Of a stretch of DNA of 62,713 nucleotides, positions 51,173-59,424 are shown one piece after another. Positions within the stretch are counted from its first letter, which is position 1. Every line of letters begins with the position of its first letter. The stretch spans positions 1 to 62,713 of the forward strand of contig CAJUDZ010000021.1 in assembly GCA_910584965.1 (NCBI GenBank), written 5' to 3'. Below the pieces are notes generated by a model. The model ran no database searches and was not told where the DNA came from. It was given only the letters and a program-made list of their open reading frames with translations. Source of the stretch: an uncultured Lachnospiraceae bacterium (GTDB lineage: Bacteria; Bacillota; Clostridia; Lachnospirales; Lachnospiraceae). The translations under genes were made by a program, and so were the position numbers.

Positions 51173-51877
51173 ATGTATATTAATGCACTCGGCATGCGGG
51201 GAGTCCATTCCCAGACGGTTCAGAATACAGGAAGTAAAACGGGCACTGTCGGTCAATATGATTACAATACGGTATTGCAGAGAGCGCTGGAGAAGAGGAA
51301 CGCGGCGATCGGCTCTGTATCGGCAGGGGAAGGGGATATGATTATTACGCTGCCTGCGTATGAACAGAATACCGCCGGCCCGAAAGACATTTCCGATCAG
51401 GAAAAATGCGAAATGTCGATGAAAGAATACAGAACGTGGTTCCGAAATGAAGTGGCAGCAATCCGGTCGGAATCCCGTGCCCGTTCTTCTTATATTTCCG
51501 ACACGCTTGTCATAAAAGAGGAGGCTTTCGAGAAAATGAAAAGCGATCCGGCCTGGGAAAAAGAAGTGTTCGGAAAAATCAGAGAACACAGCTTCGGACA
51601 GGAGACTGTGGGTACAAAGTCGATCGGCTATCAGATCATCGGTGCGTCTCCGGAAAGCTGTCATGAAGAAGAAATCCCGGTCAGGACAACGTACCCCCTG
51701 TTGACGGCAGGCGGATACTGGAACGGCCTGTTGTCAGGGCAGACCGGATTTTCCGATTATCTGACACAGGGGTGGCTGAGCGGCCAGAACAGCCTCGGAA
51801 TGCTTTCTTCCGCCGCATACAGAAACGTAATGAACGGCGGACTTGGAAACAGCCTGCTTGGAACTTTTATGCTATAA
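51173..51877 (+). CDS. Uncharacterised Lachnospiraceae protein
   Basis: A 234-residue protein with no signal peptide or membrane helix. The N-terminus (MYINALGMRGVHSQTVQNTG) and the central SMKEYRTWFRNEV and SDTLVIKEEAFEKMKSDPAWEKEV resemble a group of small hypothetical proteins of gut Clostridia that share an 'ITxxAxxxMxxDPxYE' style segment. The C-terminus is Gly/Ser/Leu-rich. Starting two bases after the kinase stop, it is probably cotranscribed with the two-component genes. Function unknown. Confidence 0.6.
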   Translation: MYINALGMRGVHSQTVQNTGSKTGTVGQYDYNTVLQRALEKRNAAIGSVSAGEGDMIITLPAYEQNTAGPKDISDQEKCEMSMKEYRTWFRNEVAAIRSESRARSSYISDTLVIKEEAFEKMKSDPAWEKEVFGKIREHSFGQETVGTKSIGYQIIGASPESCHEEEIPVRTTYPLLTAGGYWNGLLSGQTGFSDYLTQGWLSGQNSLGMLSSAAYRNVMNGGLGNSLLGTFML

Positions 51878-51891
51878 TGAGCGTTAGCGAG

Positions 51892-51932
51892 GAGAGCATG
51901 CCCGCATGTCAAATGTGCGGCGCTCTCTTTTT
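51892..51932 (+). terminator. Terminator of the two-component operon
   Basis: GAGAGC (51892-51897) with GCTCTC (51922-51927), an inner CCGCA/TGCGG helix and TTTTT. Confidence 0.82.
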
Positions 51933-52004
51933 CGTGCAGAGAAAGAGAGGAAGAAAAGTAAAAACTGCGGTATACTGATAAAAAAGACAGGAGAGCATTG
52001 TTTT

Positions 52005-52856
52005 ATGGAATGGATTGAAAAATTAAATCAGAGCATGCAGTATATTGAAGAACATTTAACGGATGAGCTGAAATATGAAGAACTTGGGCGGATCGCCTGC
52101 TGTTCTCCATATCATTTTCAGCGGATGTTTACCTATATGGCGGGCATGACGCTGTCCGAGTATATCAGGAGAAGGAAAATGTCGTTGGCGGCGGTCGATT
52201 TGCAGGACAAAGACGTGAAAGTCATCGACGTGGCGGAAAAATACGGTTACAGCTCTCCAACGGCGTTTAACAGAGCGTTTCAGAGTATACATGGCATCGC
52301 GCCTTCGGCGCTTCGGAAAGACGGCGTATCCGTAAAGGCCTTTCCGCCCATTTCCTTTCATGTTTCCGTAAAAGGAGCCGCACAACTGGATTATCGGATT
52401 GAAACGAAAGAACCGTTCCGCATTGTCGGTGTGTCAGAGCCGCTTTTTCAGGGAATTGAAGAAAATTTCGCGATTGTGCCGTCCATGTGGGGAAAGGCCG
52501 AAAACGACGGAACGCTTCAAAAGCTGGCGGGAATGATGGATGCCTCGCCGAAAGGGATTCTCGGCGTCAGCGTGTGCGACGAAGCGGAAAACTGGAAATA
52601 CTTTATCGCGGCGGCAAGCACAAAAGAAAAGGCGGATTTGGAGGAATATCTGGTTCCTGCATCGACATGGGCGGTTTTTCCCGGTTCGGGTACGAACCAG
52701 TCCGTTCAGGAACTGGAACGGCGCATCGTGACCGAATGGCTTCCGACTTCCGGTTACGAATATGCCAATGCGCCGGATATCGAGGTATATCTGAACCCAG
52801 ATCCGCAGAATGCGAAATACGAAGTATGGATACCGGTAACGAAAAAACAGCCATAA
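52005..52856 (+). CDS. AraC-family regulator with GyrI-like effector domain
   Basis: A 283-residue transcription factor. Two AraC helix-turn-helix motifs occupy residues 10-105 (LGRIACCSPYHFQRMFTYMAG; VAEKYGYSSPTAFNRAFQSIHG). The C-terminal 160 residues have the GyrI/SOUL-like small-molecule binding pattern (FRIVGVSEPLFQG, STWAVFPGSG, EVYLNPDPQNAKYEVWIPV). Such proteins respond to drugs or cationic compounds. ATG 52005 is chosen where homologues begin (MEWIEKLNQ). The gene stands alone between two terminators. Confidence 0.88.
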   Translation: MEWIEKLNQSMQYIEEHLTDELKYEELGRIACCSPYHFQRMFTYMAGMTLSEYIRRRKMSLAAVDLQDKDVKVIDVAEKYGYSSPTAFNRAFQSIHGIAPSALRKDGVSVKAFPPISFHVSVKGAAQLDYRIETKEPFRIVGVSEPLFQGIEENFAIVPSMWGKAENDGTLQKLAGMMDASPKGILGVSVCDEAENWKYFIAAASTKEKADLEEYLVPASTWAVFPGSGTNQSVQELERRIVTEWLPTSGYEYANAPDIEVYLNPDPQNAKYEVWIPVTKKQP

Positions 52857-52909
52857 AAGATGCTTGTACCGTCAAGTATACTCATATGGCGGATAATTAC
52901 TATTTCCTA

Positions 52910-52946
52910 TGCAAAAACGGAACCCGCAACCGGTTCCGTTTTTGCA
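52910..52946 (+). terminator. Perfect 15-bp terminator after AraC gene
   Basis: TGCAAAAACGGAACC / GGTTCCGTTTTTGCA with a 7-base loop, able to work in both directions. Confidence 0.88.
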
Positions 52947-52973
52947 TTTATTGTTTTTTTCCCTGTATAATGA

Positions 52974-53094
52974 TATAATGAGCGCAAAAGAAAAACAAGC
53001 GGCTGCAAAGCAGCCATTTGTTTTTCATGCGCCATGAACGAGCAAACCGTCCGATGAAATCGGACAGTGAGCGCGGAAGGCGCGTGTTTGCGAG
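52974..53094 (+). ncRNA. Repeated structured element with its own promoter, copy 2
   Basis: TGA-TATAAT (52971-52979; -35 TTGTTT, 17-base spacer) is followed by the same structure as at 35327-35444. Stem 1: GCGCA and GAAAAACA with TGTTTTTC and TGCGC, capped by GGCTGC-aaa-GCAGCC. Stem 2: GCAAAC/GTTTGC around GTCCGAT-gaa-ATCGGAC and GCGC/GCGC-type hairpins. The distance from -10 to the first stem is the same as in copy 1. It precedes the DUF1266 lipoprotein gene by about 37 bases. Confidence 0.65.
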
Positions 53095-53130
53095 TCTAAA
53101 GTTTCAGGGGAAAATGGGGAGGAATTGTAT

Positions 53131-55155
53131 ATGAAAAAATCGGACAGCAAAAGAAGGCGGCTTTTTCCGCTGATCTGCCTTATGCTTACCATTTCGCTTG
53201 CGGGCTGCGGAAGCCGCCGGCCGAGGGCTCCGCAAATCAGAACAGTGGCAGAAATGAGGGAAGAGAAAGAGGCGGAAACAGAAACTGCGGCAGAGAAAGA
53301 GACGAAAGAAACGGACAAGGTCTCTCCCGGAAGCGGCAAAAACGGCGATTTGTATTTGGAAAAGCGGGAGATGGAGGATTTGAATGATCCCGAAAAAAAA
53401 TGCGAAATCTATTTGCCGAAAGGAACTGAAATCAATGAGGGATACGGTTTCTATCATCAGCATGGGATTTATCTCAGCGCATTCGTCAACCGGGTAGAAG
53501 GAGAAGAACCATTTGAGGATTATTTTACGCTGATGCAGGAATACCTGTCGGGGCCGGATATGGATTATGCCGATCTGACATTCAGCGGGGTAATGGAAAA
53601 CGGGGATGACAGATATTTTATATATACCGGAAGGTATGTACAGTATGACGGCACGCCCTGTGAAATCAGGATGCTGGAATATATGTCGGTGCAGCCGTCA
53701 AACAATTATGTAAACTGGTCGTTCGAGCTGATTGCGGAGGAAGTGGATGAAGAAACAGATCTGATTATCGGGGCGCTGGAAGAATGCTACGGAATTGACC
53801 TCGAGTTGTTTAAAAGAGGCAGTTCCCTGCCTGAAAAAGAAGCGTTGGAAACGTATACTTTCAAAGAAAACGGGACAAATCCGGAAACGCTCGACGGATA
53901 CCAATATTTCGGAAAAGCCGTTATGGCGGACTATAACGGCCTGGGCGTCTGTCCGGTAATCATGCCGAAGGGGAATTACACCAATATGGAAAATTCCCAT
54001 GCCTGTTCGTTTCTGCACGGTGTCTGGATGACGGCGGACGTGGAAGAATTTTATATGGGGAATCTGATGACGGAGCTGAAAAGCAATATGGATACGAAAT
54101 ACGGGTTCAGATCGAGTGATTCGGAAAAAATACGCAATGTCTGGAAAAGCTCGCTGTTACAGATTCCCGGTTTTGAGAATGCTTTTTATGCTTTGCTTAC
54201 GTATGAAAAAAAAGAATACAACGGAGAATATACCAAAAGAGTAGAAGGACTGTGTTATATGCAGTATGATCAAAAACATTATATTGCATTGGAAATCTTC
54301 CTTTCCGAAGAACGGTATGATGATGATACAAGAGCGGTAATACAAGAACTGGAAACGGCTTATGGAATCGAACTGTTAAAATATTTCAGGGAAGACGTGG
54401 AAGAAACCGCTTCTGCAAATAGAGAACAGTTAATTACGATGGCCCAGCTGGCCGGAGATGGAAGTCAGATCGTGGAAGAGACGCTTCCCGATACCGTTCT
54501 CTGGTTCAACGCAACTTATGCGCCGCTTACTTACAGCAACGGATGGAACTGGAAACTGGTAGGCGGTATTTATCCGACGGAAGAAAATATAGAAATTAAC
54601 AAGTATCTGCTGGAACAGAGCTGGAATATAGATGATCGGGAATCTGCACTGGATACGGCAGAGCAGCTGAAAGAAAAGGGACACAGGAATACCTGTCAGG
54701 AATGTATGGATGAACTGGAGGAACTGGGTCTGCTCGATCTGGAAGAAAAAGAATTTTTGAAAGAGATAAAGAAGCTGGAGGACTCGAAGAAGGCAGGGCG
54801 CTTTCAGATTGTTTATCAGATGTATCATGCCGGTTTAAAGCCGGACGATATGGCGGCCTGGGATCTTTGCCGGGTGAATCAGCTTTATGCGAGTTTTTAT
54901 ATATGCGGATATCTGACATACGAAGAGGCGATGGATGCGTCTCTTGAAAATTCACTTGTTTTACAGTCGATGTATTCTTCCTGGGATGATATGATGGAAG
55001 GATACCTGTTAGGATATCGGTTCTGGCTGGGAGATATGGACGCAGACGAAGATTCGCTGACACAGGAACGCCGCCGCATGTATGAGATGATGCTTCAGAT
55101 GGAGGATCATCCGTATCTGCTGGACTGGAATCTGGAATTGAAAAAAAGCTGGTAA
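53131..55155 (+). CDS. Large lipoprotein with C-terminal DUF1266 domain
   Basis: A 674-residue protein. Signal helix and lipobox LAGC (Cys at residue 25) make it an exported lipoprotein; a charged Glu/Lys linker follows. Two similar alpha/beta regions (about 75-225 and 255-430) each end in an EECYGIDL / ETAYGIEL motif, suggesting an internal duplication. The last 200 residues (YPTEENIEINKYLLEQSWNI, AWDLCRVNQLYASFY, GYLTYEEAMD, YSSWDDMMEGYLLGYRFW) fit DUF1266, a family of unknown function usually found in cytosolic proteins. Preceded by the structured element; GGAGGAA ribosome site. Confidence 0.75.
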   Translation: MKKSDSKRRRLFPLICLMLTISLAGCGSRRPRAPQIRTVAEMREEKEAETETAAEKETKETDKVSPGSGKNGDLYLEKREMEDLNDPEKKCEIYLPKGTEINEGYGFYHQHGIYLSAFVNRVEGEEPFEDYFTLMQEYLSGPDMDYADLTFSGVMENGDDRYFIYTGRYVQYDGTPCEIRMLEYMSVQPSNNYVNWSFELIAEEVDEETDLIIGALEECYGIDLELFKRGSSLPEKEALETYTFKENGTNPETLDGYQYFGKAVMADYNGLGVCPVIMPKGNYTNMENSHACSFLHGVWMTADVEEFYMGNLMTELKSNMDTKYGFRSSDSEKIRNVWKSSLLQIPGFENAFYALLTYEKKEYNGEYTKRVEGLCYMQYDQKHYIALEIFLSEERYDDDTRAVIQELETAYGIELLKYFREDVEETASANREQLITMAQLAGDGSQIVEETLPDTVLWFNATYAPLTYSNGWNWKLVGGIYPTEENIEINKYLLEQSWNIDDRESALDTAEQLKEKGHRNTCQECMDELEELGLLDLEEKEFLKEIKKLEDSKKAGRFQIVYQMYHAGLKPDDMAAWDLCRVNQLYASFYICGYLTYEEAMDASLENSLVLQSMYSSWDDMMEGYLLGYRFWLGDMDADEDSLTQERRRMYEMMLQMEDHPYLLDWNLELKKSW

Positions 55156-55196
55156 GCAGTTCGTATTAGTTCGATATCGTTCGGAAAGGAAAATTT

Positions 55197-56603
55197 ATGA
55201 AAGAGAGAATCGTGAATAAAAAATTTGACACGTTCGTTATCTGGGGGATTGCGGCCGGTTTTACCGTTCTCTATATATCGTTATTGTTTAATCATAATAT
55301 ATGGACGGATGAGGCGTTTACGCTGCAGCTGATCAAAGGAAATGTGCGCGATATCATTGAGGGGACGGCGCGGGATGTGCATCCGCCGCTTTATTATCTG
55401 TATGCGAAATTATTTCGGGTGTTTTTGGGTGATTCATTGCTGGTGCAAAAAGCGGCGGCGGTGATTCCCATGACCGGGACGCTGGTTTTGGGAGCGACGG
55501 CGGTGCGGAAAGACTTTGGAGACAAAGCGTCTGTTCTGTATCTGTTGTTTTTAGCGTGTATGCCCTGTACGATGGAATTTTCGGTTCAGGTGAGAATGTA
55601 TTCCATGTCCCTGTTTTTTGTGACGCTTAACGGACTGTATGCTTATCGGGCTTTTACGAACGGAAAAAAACAGGAATTTCTGATTTTTGCACTCAGCGGT
55701 GTCCTGGCGGCCTATACGCATTATTTTGCCTTTGTCCCGGTTATTTTCATAACGGGTCTGCTGTTATTTGCAATTCTGATCTGGAAAAGGGAACGGACGG
55801 CGGCCTGGGGTGTTTCAGCGGCGGGCATGATCATCGGTTATCTGCCGTGGGTGCCCTCCATGCTCAAACAGGTGTCCAGTGTGGAAAAGGGATACTGGAT
55901 ACCGGAGATTACGTGGGAGACGGTCTGGGAATATTTTGAATGGACATTTGATTTACAGCTTGTTCCCGGCATGGTATTCGTTTTTTTGTTTCTGTTGATA
56001 ACGGCAGGTATATTTAACATCATCGCAATTGCAAAGCGAAGGGACAGGAATGCGGTATTTGCGGTGTTCTGTATGCTGGTTCCGACACTTACGGCAGTTT
56101 TTGGAATAACCGTGTCCATTCTCAGAACGCCGGTTTACCGCGATCAATATATTTTGCCGGCGCTCGGCCTGCTGGCGTTATTTTTTGGAATTGCCATGGG
56201 AAGAACAAAGAACGGCGTTATGCTTATGATAAGCCTGTTTCTGCTGTTTACCGGCGCGGTACAATACAAAGAATGTTTCCGGCAGGAATACCGCAGTACT
56301 TATGTGAAAGAGACAGAGGATTTTTTTGCAAAAAATCTGGAAGACGGGGATTATGTCATATATAACTGGAAAACTTTTGGCTTCATTTATGAATGTTATT
56401 TTGAAGAAGACAGGCTTTCTTATTGCGAAGAATTTGACTTTTCGAAAGACTTTCATACCGTCTGGTTTCTGCATACGGCATGGGAACCGGAAATTTCTCA
56501 GGAAACGATAGAGAAGTACAGTCTTGTCATAGAGAATATGGGACATTTCGGCATAGAACATAATGAATTTGATATCTATAAAATTTATAAAAGTACATCT
56601 TAG
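55197..56603 (+). CDS. Membrane glycosyltransferase, GT39/PMT-2 (ArnT-like) family
   Basis: A 468-residue integral membrane protein with about nine to ten helices. NIWTDEAFTLQLIK near residues 35-48 has the conserved acidic DE of GT-C enzymes, and ARDVHPPLYYLYAKL near 60-74 is the PMT-2 HPPLYY motif. Such enzymes transfer sugars from polyprenyl-phosphate donors to proteins or cell-surface polymers on the outer face. The C-terminal 110 residues form a soluble domain. GGAAAGGA precedes ATG. Acceptor unknown. Confidence 0.87.
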   Translation: MKERIVNKKFDTFVIWGIAAGFTVLYISLLFNHNIWTDEAFTLQLIKGNVRDIIEGTARDVHPPLYYLYAKLFRVFLGDSLLVQKAAAVIPMTGTLVLGATAVRKDFGDKASVLYLLFLACMPCTMEFSVQVRMYSMSLFFVTLNGLYAYRAFTNGKKQEFLIFALSGVLAAYTHYFAFVPVIFITGLLLFAILIWKRERTAAWGVSAAGMIIGYLPWVPSMLKQVSSVEKGYWIPEITWETVWEYFEWTFDLQLVPGMVFVFLFLLITAGIFNIIAIAKRRDRNAVFAVFCMLVPTLTAVFGITVSILRTPVYRDQYILPALGLLALFFGIAMGRTKNGVMLMISLFLLFTGAVQYKECFRQEYRSTYVKETEDFFAKNLEDGDYVIYNWKTFGFIYECYFEEDRLSYCEEFDFSKDFHTVWFLHTAWEPEISQETIEKYSLVIENMGHFGIEHNEFDIYKIYKSTS

Positions 56604-56874
56604 CCGGAGTCGGAAACCGTATCAGCAAAGGTGCCGCATCGGCATATAAGAGGGGAATCCTTTCTGTTTTGCAGAAAGGACTTTCACGCCAGGTGACGCC
56701 ATAACTATTGTCAGAGGTTAATCAGGGATTAAGAAGGCTCTGTATCATGCAGGGCTTTTCTTGTTTTGCTTTTTTAATAAAAGGATAGAATGGACGAGCG
56801 GGATTCCGGCTTTAAATGCTTGAAAATATTCGTTTGACCGGATGCCGGGAAGCCGATTGACAGGAGGATAAAAC
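56604..56874 (+). other. Intergenic region with two hairpins before the Bce-like module
   Basis: TCCTTTCTG/CAGAAAGGA (56658-56680) and a terminator-like GGCTCTG/CAGGGCT hairpin with TTTTC (56734-56762). The base composition becomes AT-richer towards 56875. No convincing gene; this is the likely left boundary zone of the acquired segment. Confidence 0.5.
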
Positions 56875-57546
56875 GTGGGCGTAAATAAAATTATGATTAT
56901 AGAAGATGATATTGTGATCCGGACAGAATTGAAAAAGCTGCTGATCGGCAATGGATATGATGTATGCGCCATATCCGATTTTTCTAATCCGATCGAAAAT
57001 ATAAAAGCGTATAAGCCGCACTTAATTATTTTAGATATAAAGCTGCCTGATATCAGCGGCTTTTCAATTTGTTCGGAAACACGGGGTTTTTCAAATGTTC
57101 CGATTATCTTTGTAACGAGTTGTGATACCGATATGGATGAGCTGAACAGTATCATGCTGGGTGGAGATGCTTTTATTACAAAGCCGTATAATACGGCTAT
57201 TCTGCTTGCGAAGATTGCCTCTTTGCTGAAGCGTGTATATGAAACTCAAAAGCACACAGATTATGAATGGCAGGGTGCCGTTCTGCATTTGGAAAGCAGC
57301 TCGATTGAATATAATGGTTCAAAAGCGGAACTTACAAAGAATGAGCTAAGAATCCTCTGTTTTCTTTTCAAAAATGCCGGAAAAATATGTTCAAGGAACG
57401 ACATTGTTGATTATTTATGGGATAACCAGCTATATGTTGATGATAATGCTTTAAGTGTGAACATTAACCGTATCCGTGATAAATTAGTATCTATTGGACT
57501 AAATGATTTCATCAAAACAAAGCACAGACAGGGGTACACATTATGA
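56875..57546 (+). CDS. OmpR-family response regulator (BceR-like)
   Basis: A 223-residue regulator. The receiver domain has MIIEDDIVI, phospho-acceptor Asp in LIILDIKLPDISG and lysine in AFITKPYN. The winged-helix DNA-binding domain (about 130-222) ends RIRDKLVSIGL...KHRQGYTL. GTG start with an AGGAGG site. Overlaps the kinase gene by 4 bases (ATGA). With the next three genes it forms a BceRS-BceAB-type module. Confidence 0.9.
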   Translation: MGVNKIMIIEDDIVIRTELKKLLIGNGYDVCAISDFSNPIENIKAYKPHLIILDIKLPDISGFSICSETRGFSNVPIIFVTSCDTDMDELNSIMLGGDAFITKPYNTAILLAKIASLLKRVYETQKHTDYEWQGAVLHLESSSIEYNGSKAELTKNELRILCFLFKNAGKICSRNDIVDYLWDNQLYVDDNALSVNINRIRDKLVSIGLNDFIKTKHRQGYTL

Positions 57547-58556
57547 ATGGAAAACTGTACTGGAAAAATCAACTATCTTTTTTGATGTTTCAGATGCTAT
57601 GTATGCTGACGCTTTCTGTATTTTTATTAGCTGTTGGCAATAGCCTGGACAGCATACTCTTAATTCTTTTTACATGGATATTGATTTGCGCTGTTTTTAT
57701 GACGATTGCCTGTCAGAAGCGGAAAAGGGAAATGGATAAACTGCTTCGGCTTCAGGAACAGCTGAAGGAAAAATATTTAATCCCGGAGCTTATGAAAGTA
57801 CCTGAACGCGCAGACGATCAAGTATTTTATTTCCTGCTGAAAGCAGCCGAAAAATCCATGTTAGAACATATCGAAGTTATCGAGAGGGAACGCACAGATT
57901 ATAAAGAATATATTGAACAATGGATACATGAGATAAAAACACCGATTACTGCTATGAAATTGTTGTGTGAAAACAACCGATCCCCTTTTACAAGAGAATT
58001 GTTAGCAGAATTAGAAAAAACTACCCGCTTTACAGAACAGGCTCTTTATTATGCCCGGAGTGAACATACCGAAAAGGACTATTCAATCCATGAAATCGGT
58101 TTATTTGATATTGTGCATAACGCCATTGCAGACAATAAATATTTGCTTATGAAAAACGATGTTGCCGTAAATGTCAGGGAGTTTGACGATACGGTTTTTT
58201 CTGACGAAAAGTGGGTTAGATTTATCCTCAATCAGCTGATTATCAACGCAGTAAAATATCGTGCGGAACAGCCCAAAATATATATTTATACAAAGCAGCG
58301 GAATGACCAAATCTGTTTGTTCGTAGAGGATAATGGTATTGGCATTTCCGCGAATGATCTGCCCCGTGTCTTTGAAAAGGGCTTTACCGGCGAAAATGGC
58401 AGGGCCAGACAAAATGCTACGGGAATTGGTCTTTATCTTTGCAAATGTCTGTGTGATAAATTGGGAATAGGGATTGATATTGTTTCTGATACAAACGGTA
58501 CAACAATTATGCTGTTTTTCAATATCAACCACTTTATACATCAGGTGCAGGGCTGA
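57543..58556 (+). CDS. Intramembrane-sensing histidine kinase (BceS-like)
   Basis: A 337-residue kinase with two N-terminal helices (about 13-33 and 38-57) separated by only a few residues, so there is no extracellular sensor domain. That is the hallmark of kinases that read the state of a BceAB transporter. H-box QWIHEIKTPITAMK near 134-147, N-box NQLIINAVKYRA near 228-239, then DNGIGIS and GIGLYLCKCL. Signals to the upstream regulator. Confidence 0.91.
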   Translation: MNGKLYWKNQLSFLMFQMLCMLTLSVFLLAVGNSLDSILLILFTWILICAVFMTIACQKRKREMDKLLRLQEQLKEKYLIPELMKVPERADDQVFYFLLKAAEKSMLEHIEVIERERTDYKEYIEQWIHEIKTPITAMKLLCENNRSPFTRELLAELEKTTRFTEQALYYARSEHTEKDYSIHEIGLFDIVHNAIADNKYLLMKNDVAVNVREFDDTVFSDEKWVRFILNQLIINAVKYRAEQPKIYIYTKQRNDQICLFVEDNGIGISANDLPRVFEKGFTGENGRARQNATGIGLYLCKCLCDKLGIGIDIVSDTNGTTIMLFFNINHFIHQVQG

Positions 58557-58566
58557 AGCCGGTCAC

Positions 58567-58597
58567 TTCTTACATTTTTGTTAGAACTCCGTAAGAA
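58567..58597. promoter_or_regulatory. Candidate response-regulator operator before the ABC genes
   Basis: Inverted repeat TTCTTAC (58567-58573) N17 GTAAGAA (58591-58597) in the 100-base gap between kinase and ATPase genes, where bceA promoters carry the BceR site. A -10-like GATACA lies just downstream. Assignment from position only. Confidence 0.4.
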
Positions 58598-58656
58598 AAC
58601 CTGATACAAAGAAACTGAGCTATCACCTACAATGTTTTAACAAGGAGGTAGACATT

Positions 58657-59424
58657 ATGAATGAGATTTTAAAATTAGAACATATCCAAAAATACTATGG
58701 CAATGGAGGGAATATCACAAAAGCGATAGATGATATTAGCTTTTCAGTAGAAAAAGGAGAGTTTATCGGCATTATGGGAGCTTCCGGCTCTGGCAAAACA
58801 ACGTTGCTTAATTGTATTTCTTCTATTGATACGGCAAGTGCAGGACATATTTACCTGGATGGAACAGATGTCACCGAAATTAAGGAAAAGGAGCTTGCGC
58901 GTTTCCGGCGCGTAAACTTAGGTTTTGTTTTTCAGGATTTCAATTTGTTGGATACACTGACTATTTCTGAAAATATTGCACTCGCTCTTACGATCAATAA
59001 AGTACCTGCTGCAAAAATTGATATTCGCGTGGAGGAAATTGCAAAGACTTTATCCATAGCGGATATTTTGAACAAATATCCATATCAGGTATCCGGTGGT
59101 CAAAAGCAGCGCTGCGCTTGTGCAAGAGCAATTATAAATAACCCGAAATTGATTTTGGCAGACGAACCAACCGGAGCATTAGACAGTCATTCATCACAAA
59201 TGCTGTTATCTACAATACAAAGTATAAATGAACGGCTTGGTGCAACGATCCTTATGGTAACACATGATGTGTTTACCGCCAGTTATGCAAATAGGATATT
59301 GTTTTTAAAAGACGGACGCATTTTTACGGAACTTTTGAAAGGTGACAATACCCGCAAAGCTTTTTTTGAAAAAATACTGAATGTTCTCACTATGATAGGA
59401 GGTGGACAAACGGATGTATGCTAA
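58657..59424 (+). CDS. ABC transporter ATP-binding protein (BceA-like)
   Basis: A 255-residue ATPase of the MacB/LolD type. Walker A GASGSGKTTLLN near residues 45-56, Q-loop FQDFNLLDTL, signature VSGGQKQRCACARAI near 148-162 and Walker B LILADEPTGALD near 168-179. It pairs with the 10-helix permease encoded next, whose start lies inside its 3' end (11-base overlap). BceAB-type transporters free lipid II-cycle intermediates from peptide antibiotics. Confidence 0.93.
   Translation: MNEILKLEHIQKYYGNGGNITKAIDDISFSVEKGEFIGIMGASGSGKTTLLNCISSIDTASAGHIYLDGTDVTEIKEKELARFRRVNLGFVFQDFNLLDTLTISENIALALTINKVPAAKIDIRVEEIAKTLSIADILNKYPYQVSGGQKQRCACARAIINNPKLILADEPTGALDSHSSQMLLSTIQSINERLGATILMVTHDVFTASYANRILFLKDGRIFTELLKGDNTRKAFFEKILNVLTMIGGGQTDVC

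Noticed and set aside
51865..51880. GCTATAATGAGCG at the end of the 51173 gene as a third copy of the repeated promoter-RNA cassette
   Set aside because: Only the -10 and a few bases agree; the stems that define the cassette are absent and an ordinary terminator follows.
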